This document shows, piece by piece, positions 1-8,514 of a DNA stretch of 64,000 bases (the first letter of the stretch is position 1; each line of letters starts with the position of its first letter). The notes beneath the pieces were generated by a model that ran no database searches, was not told where the DNA came from, and saw only the letters and a program-made list of their open reading frames with translations. Position numbers and translations under genes: made by a program. This DNA comes from Paraburkholderia phenoliruptrix (GTDB lineage: Bacteria > Pseudomonadota > Gammaproteobacteria > Burkholderiales > Burkholderiaceae). The stretch lies in contig NZ_JAEUAV010000008.1 of NCBI RefSeq assembly GCF_019511605.1, forward strand, positions 62,001 through 126,000. The letters run 5' to 3'.

Positions 1-660
1 GCCGCGACAAGCGTTCAGCAAACGGCTGCATCAATGACGCAGATGACCGCCACTGTGAAAAGCAATGCAGAGACGGCGACCCAGGCGAATCAGCTCTCAG
101 GTACTGCAAGCGACGCAGCGGCAAGAGGAGGACAGGCAGTGTCGGAGGTGGTGACCACAATGAACGACATCACCGACAGCTCCAAAAAAATCGCCGACAT
201 TATCGGCGTGATCGACGGCATCGCTTTCCAGACCAACATACTGGCGCTTAACGCAGCCGTTGAGGCTGCACGTGCCGGCGAGCAGGGGCGCGGTTTTGCA
301 GTCGTTGCGGCCGAGGTTCGCGCGCTCGCACAGCGGAGCGCCAGCGCGGCGAAGGAGATCAAGAGTTTGATTGGTGCCAGCGTCGCGAAGGTCGAATCAG
401 GCTCGAGGCTCGTCGATGACGCCGGCAAGACCATGGACGAAATTGTCGTTCAGGTGAAACGCGTCTCGGACCTGATTGCCGAGATCAGCTCGGCCACCAC
501 CGAGCAGAGCAGCGGCATCGAGCTAGTTGGCCGGGCCGTTACCGATCTCGACCATATCACCCAACAGAACGCCGCACTGGTGGAGCAGAGCGCAGCGGCG
601 TCTGAGAGCCTGAAGCAGCAGGCAACCCGCCTGGTCGAGGCAGTGAGTGTTTTCCGTTGA
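1..660 (+). CDS. Methyl-accepting chemotaxis protein, C-terminal part (cut by window start)
   Basis: The reading frame is open from base 1 and ends at 660, giving the last 219 residues of a chemoreceptor. It holds the cytoplasmic signalling domain (MA domain), including the highly conserved hairpin tip with [20 protein letters not shown], which in this family contacts CheA and CheW. The C-terminal half of the coiled coil, with [15 protein letters not shown], follows, and the protein ends at VEAVSVFR without a CheR-binding pentapeptide. The sensor and membrane part lies outside the window, so the ligand cannot be inferred. No other chemotaxis gene is adjacent, which suggests an orphan receptor. 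Confidence 0.95.
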   Translation, partial: AATSVQQTAASMTQMTATVKSNAETATQANQLSGTASDAAARGGQAVSEVVTTMNDITDSSKKIADIIGVIDGIAFQTNILALNAAVEAARAGEQGRGFAVVAAEVRALAQRSASAAKEIKSLIGASVAKVESGSRLVDDAGKTMDEIVVQVKRVSDLIAEISSATTEQSSGIELVGRAVTDLDHITQQNAALVEQSAAASESLKQQATRLVEAVSVFR

Positions 661-869
661 GGGTGCTCGCCTCCTGACTTCGGCTCTGCAGGGTTGCGCG
701 CCGGGATAGGCTTCGGCCGTGTTCTGCCCAGACGATGGATTGGAGATGCACCTCTACCGCGAGCCGGTCGAGTCCGTTCTCGCGCAAGGGCGACAGCCGG
801 CACGCGTTCCATCATGCGCGTGGTCCGGCCGCCTTCCCAGCCGATATCGAGCCCGCCCGCCGTCAGCGT
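661..869. other. Gap between chemoreceptor end and CoA-transferase remnant
   Basis: No intact gene is seen. All frames are open for only short distances and none gives a recognisable protein. The stretch lies next to decayed genes and is probably part of the same degraded segment. Confidence 0.4.
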
Positions 870-1160
870 GCCTGCCCGGCACCTTCACCTGTTTGGGCGG
901 CAAGGTCTCGCGCCGCGCCACCCGTTTGACCTGCACGATCACGACACCGCCTGCGCGGCGCGTTGCCTATGCCATCGCGAGCATCTCACCAAGCACGGCT
1001 TCTTCTTCCATCGTCACGTTGCCGTCTTCGTCGGCGGTCGTGCCACGAATGAACGTCACGTTCAGCGGCAACGGCTTGAGCCGCAAATATTCCTCGCCGT
1101 CGAGTTCGATGACTTCAACGAAATCGGCCGGCGTGCGCGGACTTTGCCGCGCCGATGATT
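870..1160 (-). pseudogene. Remnant of an acyl-CoA:CoA transferase (propionate CoA-transferase type)
   Basis: Reading the minus strand from about 1160 down gives a stretch that resembles the middle of propionate/acetate CoA-transferases: FIRGTTADEDGNVTMEEEA, then GGVVIVQVKRVA and PPKQVKVPG. The frame is interrupted by one in-frame TAG at 969-967, where the family usually has a Gln (LAQA-like context), so a CAG to TAG change is the simplest explanation. Sequence similarity stops near 870, so both ends of the original gene, which is normally about 500 residues or more, are missing. The family moves CoA between short-chain carboxylic acids. The assignment is by recognition of conserved blocks only. 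Confidence 0.6.
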
Positions 1161-1194
1161 CGCGGCAAAACGCCTTGATGCGCCTTCTGTCCGC

Positions 1195-1500
1195 TCACTC
1201 GCCCTTCAGTTTCTTCGCCCAGCGCATGACGCGCTCGCCGACTGGCACAAGTTCGTCGCGCTGGTTGAACACTTCGTTCTCCGCAATACCGCGGCCCTTT
1301 TTCTTGTCGATCCTGATCACCTCATAAATGACGGTAATCGTATCGCCGAGTGCAACCGGCTTCAGAAAACGCAGCTTGTCGTAGCCCGACGAGACGGGGA
1401 AATCGCTGAGGTTCTCCTTGTGAATCACGTGTTCGATTGACCGCGTCGAAGCAGTCGACATATAACCCACCATCAGTGCGCCATGCGCGATGCGCGTGCT
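1195..1500 (-). pseudogene. 5'-truncated MaoC-like (R)-specific enoyl-CoA hydratase
   Basis: About 100 residues in frame, starting near TRIAHGALMVGYMS and running to a stop at 1195, match the C-terminal half of MaoC-fold acyl dehydratases: the IAHG motif, then SSGYDKLRFLKPVALGDTI, then a charged C-terminus. Intact members are about 150 residues or longer, and the N-terminal half is missing. The open frame continues upstream to 1755, but that part is only the antisense shadow of the neighbouring holin gene. The remnant lies immediately upstream of the CoA-transferase remnant on the same strand, so the two probably belonged to one acyl-CoA operon. The break lies within about 30 bases of the end of the holin gene. 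Confidence 0.6.
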
Positions 1501-1526
1501 GCATCTGGTCCGTGAATCAATCGCCG

Positions 1527-2222
1527 TCAACCGCCCGAGTAAATCGGGCCCTGTCCACCCGGTGTGAATTGCGGGAATGACTCGCTGTGCGACGGAGCCG
1601 GCGCCGCTTGTGGCCGCGCCGCTGAAGCCGTTGCCGGCTCGCGCAGCGTAAGCGCGCTGTCCGCGGTGATCGGCACGCTGGGCTTGGCGAGCAGTTCCGT
1701 CTTTCGCATCGACCCTACCGAGGTGCCGAAGTAGTAGCCGATGATGCTTATCCACGCCGTACCCAACGCTCCGACGACGACGTTGACGAGATCCTTGTTC
1801 GTGCCTGGCAGCGGCTGAAAGGCCATCAGCAGCAGAATGCCGAAGAAGCCGGCGGTGACCGCCATCGCAAGGACTTTGGGTACCCAGTCCCTGGTGCTGA
1901 TTCCCATTGCGCGCGCGTCGGCCCTATCGGCGGCCTGGATACGCGCCATATCGCTTTCATGCGCGAGGCTCGCCTGCGCGGCAGTGACCATCAACTGTTG
2001 CAGCTGCAACGAGTTGGCGTTCTCGGCTTGCCGGACCTTCTCGAGTGCGCTGGGGTCGTTCAATGCGAGTTCCACGACGCCGGGGTCGCTCGGCGTGCCG
2101 AGCGCATGCGAAATGATCGCGGCTGCAGCAGTCACACCCACGCCGATCGGACCACCCACGAGACCGGCGAGAAGCGGTGCGCTGCTGCCGATGTTCGACG
2201 CTACTTTAGACCAGTCCATCAT
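1527..2222 (-). CDS. Holin of the 3TM (GTA-holin-like) family
   Basis: The 231-residue protein has three hydrophobic segments: about residues 15-37 (Gly/Ala-rich), 112-134 (VPKVLAMAVTAGFFGILLLM) and 147-170, ending in IIGYYFGTSVG, a signature of the 3TM holin family. The tail from about 175 is Pro/Ala/Ser-rich. Holins form inner-membrane holes that release endolysin. The ATG at 2222 overlaps the stop of the lysozyme gene by four bases, so the two are translationally coupled. There are no phage structural genes around, so the pair is a stand-alone lysis cassette or a phage remnant. An export role for some other enzyme cannot be excluded. Confidence 0.75.
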   Translation of the reverse strand: MMDWSKVASNIGSSAPLLAGLVGGPIGVGVTAAAAIISHALGTPSDPGVVELALNDPSALEKVRQAENANSLQLQQLMVTAAQASLAHESDMARIQAADRADARAMGISTRDWVPKVLAMAVTAGFFGILLLMAFQPLPGTNKDLVNVVVGALGTAWISIIGYYFGTSVGSMRKTELLAKPSVPITADSALTLREPATASAARPQAAPAPSHSESFPQFTPGGQGPIYSGG

Positions 2223-2701
2223 GCTGCTCCCAGGAGAAGATTAGCGGCCATTCTTTCGGTCCATCCACGGCTGAAATTGGGCCATGCATGCAGGTTGCGC
2301 AGATAACGCAAGCGATAAGCGGCGAAGCGCATGACAAACTTCAGCGGGTCCGCGCTTTTGACTGCATCGAGTGTGTCCGGGCCGAACTTGCCGTCTTCTT
2401 TCGCGCCGGAAGCTTTTTGCATCCACAACACCACCAGGCCGCCGTTGTAATTGGCGTCGAAGATCTGGAAGGCCACCCGCGGGTCGAGCTCGTCCAGATG
2501 CAGCGGGTCCCAGTACTTCTGTTTGGCAATCTGTTTGGCGGTATCGAGCGGCAGGTCTTTCATGGCGCCGGCATAGCCCGCGCTGCGTGCGACGCGCGCC
2601 GTCACTCCCCACATCGTTTCACCGCCAGGGTCATGCGGATTGAAGGAGTAACCGCCCTCATTACCGATCAGAGCCCTGAACGCATCTTCGAAACTGTCCA
2701 T
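2219..2701 (-). CDS. GH108 family phage-type lysozyme (N-acetylmuramidase)
   Basis: The 160-residue protein begins FEDAFRALIGNEGGYSFNP, where Glu15 in the NEGGY motif matches the catalytic glutamate of glycosyl hydrolase family 108. It continues with DPGGETMWGVT and a C-terminal peptidoglycan-binding-3-like segment (YNGGLVVLWMQKA, GKFGPDT). The family cleaves the glycan backbone of murein. I chose the ATG at 2701 over the one at 2719 because the AAGGGGAG ribosome site overlaps the upstream ATG and is well placed for 2701. There is no signal peptide, so the adjacent holin is the likely exit route. The length is normal for the family and the gene looks intact. Confidence 0.85.
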   Translation of the reverse strand: MDSFEDAFRALIGNEGGYSFNPHDPGGETMWGVTARVARSAGYAGAMKDLPLDTAKQIAKQKYWDPLHLDELDPRVAFQIFDANYNGGLVVLWMQKASGAKEDGKFGPDTLDAVKSADPLKFVMRFAAYRLRYLRNLHAWPNFSRGWTERMAANLLLGAA

Positions 2702-2783
2702 CGAACATCTCCCCTTCAATCAGGTAGGTTACTGCAACGGGTAGGTACTGCGGGACTAAGCCATCTTCATGGCCGGGTATTCG

Positions 2784-4217
2784 TCAGGAGGTTTGCAACC
2801 CAAGCGAGGCCGGCGGAAACGCAACAGGCGTGATTGCTTCACCGGGCTTCGACGCGTCTGCGCTATCGCCTCCCTGCGCCGCTCTCGCAAGCCGCGCCAG
2901 ATGGCTTTCCCGCACCGACAAAGTCCCCGCGTCGAGTTGCATTGCTTGAGCGTATTTGCGCGAGGCGCCGGACAGATCGCCCTTGCGATCCAGTGCCCGG
3001 CCCCATTCCGCGTAGGACGGCGCCAGATCTGGGCGAAGTGCGACGGCACGCGAGAGTTTTTCGATGGCCTCGTCGTAGCGGCCGACAGTGACGAGCGCTT
3101 CGCCCCAATCGTGCAGGTTGTCCACAAAGTCCGACTTCATCCTGTCTGCCTGCTTGAACGCATCGAGTGCTTCGGAATAGCGATTCGCATGCAACAGCAC
3201 GTCGCCGAGAAGACGCAGATTTTCCGCCGTCTTCGATTTCTCGCTCGCGCCGGCTCGCAAGGCTTCAAGTGCGTCGTCGATGCGATGCTGCTGTTCGAGT
3301 GCAATGCCAAGGCTTGCGTGCAGCACTGCTGAATGCTGGTACACGGTCAGCGCTTCACGTGTCTGCTGCTCGGCCTCTTTGGACAGCCCCTGATCGGCAA
3401 GCAGCCACGCTTTGCCGGCGAGCGCCCATTCGCCTTGCTCGGAGGCCGGCAGTGCAAGCACTTCGTCGTAGATAGCAACGATCTCGCCGTAGTCGCATTG
3501 CGCGAGCGAACACCTGGTTTTCTGCACTTGCGAGTAGAGGTGACTAGCGAGAATATTCGGCTCGGCAAGACGCATGGCTTTGACTGCAATGTCGTGTACG
3601 AACTTCTCGAGATCGCGTCCTTCGAACGACACGGTGCTTTCTCGGGAATCAAACGGACCGCCTTCAATCTGCACATGCGCCACGTAAGAATCCGCTCTGT
3701 CGTCGACCTTTGTGATGCCGACATGAACGACCACGTCCGTGCGCTTGATGACGCCTTTGATGAAGCGCACGGTGCTTGCATACGACATCTCCTGACCGGG
3801 TATCTGAATGTCCGGTTGTGCGTCGTTGTCGGTCATCGTGTCGTGCGGAATCGACTCGGCGTCCTGACCGATGGCTCGCATCGAAGACATGATGCGTTCC
3901 GCCAGAAAGTTCGATGTATAGCCCCGTTCCACCAGCGACTGCGGCGTTTGGACGGGCGGCACCAGCAATTGCCGCGTGAGTACGCCGCGCACGACCAGGC
4001 AGAAAAAACCGATGGTGAGCACCGCGAAAACCCACGGCAAGACATACGGCCACAACTGTTTCGGGCCTCGTCCGATGAAGCCGGCGGCCCGCAATCCGAA
4101 CGGCACGAACCCCACCGGGAAGTCGCGCCTTGCCGTATGGCGCTTTGAACGGCCGCCCACGCGAAAAGGCCGGCTTCGCCAGTTCACGGGTTGACGTTGG
4201 CCTTGCACACTCGACAT
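2784..4217 (-). CDS. Membrane-anchored TPR-repeat protein
   Basis: The 477-residue protein has an Arg-rich cytoplasmic N-terminus, one transmembrane segment (about residues 60-80, LPWVFAVLTIGFFCLVVRGV), an uncharacterised domain of about 170 residues, and then at least four tetratricopeptide repeats up to about residue 440 (for example LGDVLLHANRYSEALDAFKQ and WGEALVTVGRYDEAIEKL). TPR arrays mediate protein contacts. The ATG at 4217 is preferred because GAGGT lies just upstream, while the frame stays open to 4289. It is on the same strand as the lysozyme and holin genes but separated by about 80 bases, and joint function is only a guess. No specific role is recognised. Confidence 0.75.
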   Translation of the reverse strand: MSSVQGQRQPVNWRSRPFRVGGRSKRHTARRDFPVGFVPFGLRAAGFIGRGPKQLWPYVLPWVFAVLTIGFFCLVVRGVLTRQLLVPPVQTPQSLVERGYTSNFLAERIMSSMRAIGQDAESIPHDTMTDNDAQPDIQIPGQEMSYASTVRFIKGVIKRTDVVVHVGITKVDDRADSYVAHVQIEGGPFDSRESTVSFEGRDLEKFVHDIAVKAMRLAEPNILASHLYSQVQKTRCSLAQCDYGEIVAIYDEVLALPASEQGEWALAGKAWLLADQGLSKEAEQQTREALTVYQHSAVLHASLGIALEQQHRIDDALEALRAGASEKSKTAENLRLLGDVLLHANRYSEALDAFKQADRMKSDFVDNLHDWGEALVTVGRYDEAIEKLSRAVALRPDLAPSYAEWGRALDRKGDLSGASRKYAQAMQLDAGTLSVRESHLARLARAAQGGDSADASKPGEAITPVAFPPASLGLQTS

Positions 4218-4708
4218 GACGCACCTCAATTCAACGGAGATTGGTAACTGCACGACTGGATGGTGTTCATCAGGCATCGACCGTGCCATTGCGCCCAGCG
4301 CCTTATGTGGCGGGCGTGTAGAGGACGGCGCTGCATCCGGGCGCGGATTTGTGTTGCGTGGGGGCCAACGAATGTTGCGCGTGAGTTTGCTGACGGGAGA
4401 CAGGTAGCGGAGGAGCCACGCCGCCGCTCACAGGAGCGGCGAAATGAACACACACCAATGTTCGAACGAACGCGTCACCACAAGTAATCGCGAAAGCCAG
4501 TCATCAGACATCAAGCAGGTCAACCGGACATCAGTGGCCGAAACTCGCCAATCACGCCTGCTTACGCGCCGAATTCATGGTTTCTACCTAGTATCAATGC
4601 CGCACCATAGTGATACGATGACTGACACCAAAACACACATTAAATGTTCGAATTCGCGCATAATCGCGCCGGCCGTCGCCGGTCGGGTATGCCGATCTGG
4701 AGACAACT
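4218..4708. other. Divergent intergenic region
   Basis: This 491-base region separates the TPR gene from the MFS/GH31 operon. It contains an 8-bp perfect hairpin at 4422-4441 (CGCCGCTC, loop ACAG) without a T run, so it is not an ordinary terminator. A long frame that begins here and runs across the MFS gene is a shadow. The promoters of both flanking units should lie here, but no operator could be assigned. Confidence 0.4.
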
Positions 4709-5995
4709 TTGAAGACAATCATAGGTTTGCGTTGGTGGATCATCGCGCTCGTCTGCCTCGGAACGATCGTCAACTACCTGTCGCGCAACGCGCTCGGCGT
4801 GATGGCTCCGGAACTGATGAAGCTCATGCACATGAGCACGCAACAGTATTCGTACGTCGTCGGCGCCTTCCAGGTTGGCTACACGATCATGCAGCCGGTG
4901 TGCGGTCTCATCATCGACCTGATCGGCCTGCGCCTTGGCTTCGCGCTTTTCGCCTGCCTGTGGTCGCTGACGGGCGTGCTGCACGGCTTCGCAAGCGGCT
5001 GGTTCTCGCTGGCGGCGCTGCGCGGCATGATGGGGCTCACGGAGGCGGTAGCGATACCGGCGGGCATGAAAGTCGTCGCCGAGTGGTTTCCCAATCGCGA
5101 GAAGTCCGTTGCGGTGGGCTACTTCAACGCCGGCACGTCGCTCGGCTCGCTGCTCGCTCCGCCGCTCGTCGTATTCCTGTCGCTCCGTTACGGATGGCAA
5201 AGCGCGTTCGCGGTCACCGGCGCGCTTGGCTTCGTGTGGGCCGCGGCGTGGTACGCGCTGTACCGCTCGCCTGCCGATCACGCGCGAATCGGCGAGGCGG
5301 AGCGCGAGACCATCATCAGCGGCCAGACGCCGCCGGCGCCGAGGCGCAGCCGCATCCGCGACGTGCTGCGCACACGCCGTTTCTGGGCCATCGCGCAGGC
5401 ACGCTTTTTTGCCGAGCCCGCGTGGCAAACCTTCAGTTTCTGGATTCCGCTGTATCTCGCCACGCAACGTCACATGGATCTCAAGCAGATCGCGATTTTC
5501 GCGTGGCTGCCGTTCCTCGCCGCCGACCTGGGCGGTCTGTTCGGCGGCTACCTGTCGCCCTTCCTCATGAAACGTCTGCGCGTGCCGCTCATCTGGTCGC
5601 GCATCGCGGGCGTCGCGCTCGGCGCATTGATGATGCTCGGACCCGCCTGCATCGGGCTGGTCGCGTCGCCCTACCAGGCGATTGCGCTGTTCTGCGTGGG
5701 CGGCTTCGCACACCAGATGATCTCGGCGCTCGTCAATACGCTTGCCGCCGACGTGTTCGATCCGGGCGAAGTGGGCACCGTTGCGGGTTTTGCGGGCATG
5801 TCCGCGTGGATCGGCGGTCTCGGCTTCTCGCTAATGGTCGGCGCCTTGGCGGACAGAATCGGCTACACGCCGCTGTTCGGCGCGCTCGGCGCATTCGACC
5901 TGATCGGCGCCACGCTTCTCATCATCCTCATGCGCGGCGTTTCGCGCGACGCACGTCCGCGCGAGGCCTATGCCGCCTCTAATGCGGCTGCGTGA
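4709..5995 (+). CDS. MFS transporter, anion:cation symporter (hexuronate/ExuT-like) type
   Basis: The 428-residue protein has about twelve hydrophobic segments and resembles the ACS family of the major facilitator superfamily: RWWIIALVCLGTIVNYLSRN at the start, and GWFSLAALRGMMGLTEAVAIPA with AEWFPNREKSVAVGYFNAGT as the family signature between helices 4 and 5. The start codon is TTG at 4709, supported by TGGAGAC eight bases upstream. It lies 18 bases upstream of the GH31 glycosidase and forms an operon with it and the downstream porin, so its substrate is probably a sugar acid or glycoside taken up for cleavage by that enzyme. The exact substrate cannot be read from sequence. Confidence 0.88.
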   Translation: MKTIIGLRWWIIALVCLGTIVNYLSRNALGVMAPELMKLMHMSTQQYSYVVGAFQVGYTIMQPVCGLIIDLIGLRLGFALFACLWSLTGVLHGFASGWFSLAALRGMMGLTEAVAIPAGMKVVAEWFPNREKSVAVGYFNAGTSLGSLLAPPLVVFLSLRYGWQSAFAVTGALGFVWAAAWYALYRSPADHARIGEAERETIISGQTPPAPRRSRIRDVLRTRRFWAIAQARFFAEPAWQTFSFWIPLYLATQRHMDLKQIAIFAWLPFLAADLGGLFGGYLSPFLMKRLRVPLIWSRIAGVALGALMMLGPACIGLVASPYQAIALFCVGGFAHQMISALVNTLAADVFDPGEVGTVAGFAGMSAWIGGLGFSLMVGALADRIGYTPLFGALGAFDLIGATLLIILMRGVSRDARPREAYAASNAAA

Positions 5996-6013
5996 CCTCA
6001 CCGGCCATTCATC

Positions 6014-8455
6014 ATGCGTTCAATCACAAATCTGAAACACCCGCCGCGCTTTTCGCTGACGTCTCATGAAGGCGGTCACATCGTGCTCGCGTCGCCGGAG
6101 CATTGCCGGATCGAACTCTTCGTGCTCGCGGACGACATCATCCGCGTGCTGGTGCTGCCGGACGGAGAACTGCGGGGTCCGCGCACGTACGCCATCGCAC
6201 CGGGCGCCGAAGACGTCGCGCTGGAGGGCCGCGACCGCCGCGATATGAGCGGCTTTACGGCGCCGTCGTTCCAGCTCTCGAACGACGGCGCTCAACTCGT
6301 CGTGCAAACGGCGTTGATCCGCCTCACCGTGACGCTTGAAGGCGGCTTCTGCGCGTGGGACATTCTGCACGACGCCGACTGGCACCGCGTGATGAGCGAC
6401 CGCAAGACACAGGCGTACAACTTCGGCTGGTGGGACGAGCGCGTCTATCACTACGTCGAGCGGTGCAAGGACGAAATGTACGTCGGCCTCGGCGAACGGG
6501 CCGGGTCGCTCAATCGCGCCGATCAGTCGTACGAGATGCGCAACATCGACGCGATGGGCTACAGCGCGCGCACCACCGACCCGCTCTACAAGCACATCCC
6601 GTTCTACGTGACCTGGCAGCCGCAGACGTGCACGGGCTTCGGCCTCTTTTACGACACGCTCGCGGACTGCCGCTTCGATATGGGTCGTGAGCTCGACAAC
6701 TATCACGGCCACTATCGGCATTTCGTCGCCGAGCATGGCGACCTCGACTATTACTTCATTGCGTCGCCCGGCACACCGCTTCATGCGGTGCGCCGCTTCA
6801 CGTGGCTCACCGGGCGTCCGGCATGGATGCCGAAGTGGGGGCTCGGCTATTCGGGCTCGACAATGAGCTACACCGACGCGCCCGATGCGCAACAGCGCAT
6901 GGGCGAGTTCATCCAGCGGTGCCGCGAACACGACGTGCTGTGCGATTCGTTTCATCTGTCATCGGGTTATACGTCGATTGGCGCGAAACGCTACGTGTTC
7001 AACTGGAATCACGAAAAATTTCCGGACATCGACGGGTTTGTCAGCGGCTACCTCGAACACGGCGTGCGCCTGTGCGCGAACATCAAGCCGTGTCTGCTGC
7101 AGGATCATCCTGCCTTCGACGAGGTCGCCAAAGCGGGACTGCTGATCGAGTCGCAAGATGGCGAGCCTGCCTGGGTGCAGTTCTGGGACGAGGTCGGCGC
7201 GTACCTCGACTTCACCAATCCCGACACCATCGACTGGTGGAAGTCGCAGGTGAAGGAAAGCCTGTTGAGGCACGGCATAGCCGCGACGTGGAACGACAAT
7301 AACGAGTTCGAGATCTGGACGCGTAACGCGGTCGCGCGCGGCTTCGGCAAAGCGTATCCGGCGTGCGAAGCAAAAGTTCTGCAAACGCAGTTGATGATGC
7401 GTGCGTCGCGCGATGCACAGCGCGAGTATGCGCCGCAGCGCCGACCGTTTCTCGTGTCGCGCTCGGGCGGCGTCGGCATGCATCGCTATGTGCAGACGTG
7501 GTCGGGCGACAACTACACGTCGTGGGAAACGCTGCGCTTCAATCTGAAGATGGGACTTGGACTGGCTATGTCGGGCGTGTCGAACAGCGGTCACGACATC
7601 GGCGGTTTTTCGGGCCCCGCGCCCGGCCCCGAACTGTTCGCCCGCTGGGTTGCGTTCGGCATCTTCCTGCCGCGCTTCAGCATTCACTCGTGGAACGACG
7701 ACGGCACCGTCAACGAACCGTGGATGTACCCGGAAGTCACGCAGCAGGTTGCCGCGCTGATCAAGCTGCGCTACCGCTTCATTCCGTACCTGTATGAGTT
7801 GCTGTGGCAGTCGCACAGCGCCTACGAGCCGGTGCTGCGCCCGATGTTCGCCGAATTCCCGCACGACCCGCGCTGTCTCGCGGACGGCGACGACATGATG
7901 CTCGGCGCCTCCATGCTCGTCGCGCCGGTCGTCGACGCCGGTCAAACGACGCGTGAGGTGTATCTGCCCGCCGCAACCCGCTGGGTGTCGTACTGGAGCG
8001 GCGAGTTGTTCGAAGGTGGCCAGAGCGTCACGCTGCCCGCACCATTCGAGCAACCTGTCGTTCTGCTGCGAGAAGGCGGCGTGATTGCGTTGAATATCGC
8101 CCCACAGCACTTCAGCCGCCCAGCCGACGAGCGCGCGTTCATCGCTGTTCCGCCGGCTGGCGAAGGAACGGCGCGCGGCGGCTCGATCGAAGACGACGGG
8201 GAAACCGAAGCATGGCGCTCCGGTCGGCAAGGCCGCTGGAACGTGACCATCACCACCGACGCGAGCACCTTGCACCTTGCCGTCGAGTGCAAAGGCGTGA
8301 TGCCGCACGCGCAGGACAAGGTGCGCGTCTTCGTGCCGATGCACGACACGAGAAAGGTCGTATGCGCGAGCGGCACGCTGCTGAGCGATGTGAGCAACGC
8401 CCGCAACGAACAGATGGGCGGCTGGCGTTGCCTGACGATCTCAACCGCGCCGTGA
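6014..8455 (+). CDS. Glycoside hydrolase family 31 (alpha-glycosidase)
   Basis: The 813-residue protein has an N-terminal beta-sandwich, a central TIM barrel and C-terminal beta domains typical of GH31. The nucleophile motif is WNDNNE with Asp428 (the family usually has WxDMNE), and the acid/base is Asp499 in WSGDN, preceded by RSGGVGMHRYVQT. No signal peptide is seen, so it should act in the cytoplasm on substrate imported by the upstream MFS carrier. GH31 enzymes cleave alpha-glucosides, alpha-xylosides, alpha-galactosides or sulfoquinovosides. The sulfoquinovosidase signature is not seen, and the true substrate is unknown. Spacing to the porin is 59 bases, so an outer-membrane pore, inner-membrane carrier and hydrolase are encoded together. 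Confidence 0.9.
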   Translation: MRSITNLKHPPRFSLTSHEGGHIVLASPEHCRIELFVLADDIIRVLVLPDGELRGPRTYAIAPGAEDVALEGRDRRDMSGFTAPSFQLSNDGAQLVVQTALIRLTVTLEGGFCAWDILHDADWHRVMSDRKTQAYNFGWWDERVYHYVERCKDEMYVGLGERAGSLNRADQSYEMRNIDAMGYSARTTDPLYKHIPFYVTWQPQTCTGFGLFYDTLADCRFDMGRELDNYHGHYRHFVAEHGDLDYYFIASPGTPLHAVRRFTWLTGRPAWMPKWGLGYSGSTMSYTDAPDAQQRMGEFIQRCREHDVLCDSFHLSSGYTSIGAKRYVFNWNHEKFPDIDGFVSGYLEHGVRLCANIKPCLLQDHPAFDEVAKAGLLIESQDGEPAWVQFWDEVGAYLDFTNPDTIDWWKSQVKESLLRHGIAATWNDNNEFEIWTRNAVARGFGKAYPACEAKVLQTQLMMRASRDAQREYAPQRRPFLVSRSGGVGMHRYVQTWSGDNYTSWETLRFNLKMGLGLAMSGVSNSGHDIGGFSGPAPGPELFARWVAFGIFLPRFSIHSWNDDGTVNEPWMYPEVTQQVAALIKLRYRFIPYLYELLWQSHSAYEPVLRPMFAEFPHDPRCLADGDDMMLGASMLVAPVVDAGQTTREVYLPAATRWVSYWSGELFEGGQSVTLPAPFEQPVVLLREGGVIALNIAPQHFSRPADERAFIAVPPAGEGTARGGSIEDDGETEAWRSGRQGRWNVTITTDASTLHLAVECKGVMPHAQDKVRVFVPMHDTRKVVCASGTLLSDVSNARNEQMGGWRCLTISTAP

Positions 8456-8514
8456 CACGCGCTACTTTACGCTGCACTCACCACACCGAAAAACTGGATC
8501 GGAGACTTTTCACC

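Noticed and set aside
1527..2701. A complete prophage or tailocin
   Set aside because: Only holin and lysozyme are present. No capsid, tail, replication or integrase genes are found to the right, and the left side is a chemoreceptor.
4444..5982. A 512-codon frame overlapping the MFS transporter gene
   Set aside because: It lies in a different frame of the MFS gene. The protein is Arg-rich without membrane segments, whereas the MFS frame shows a full transporter.
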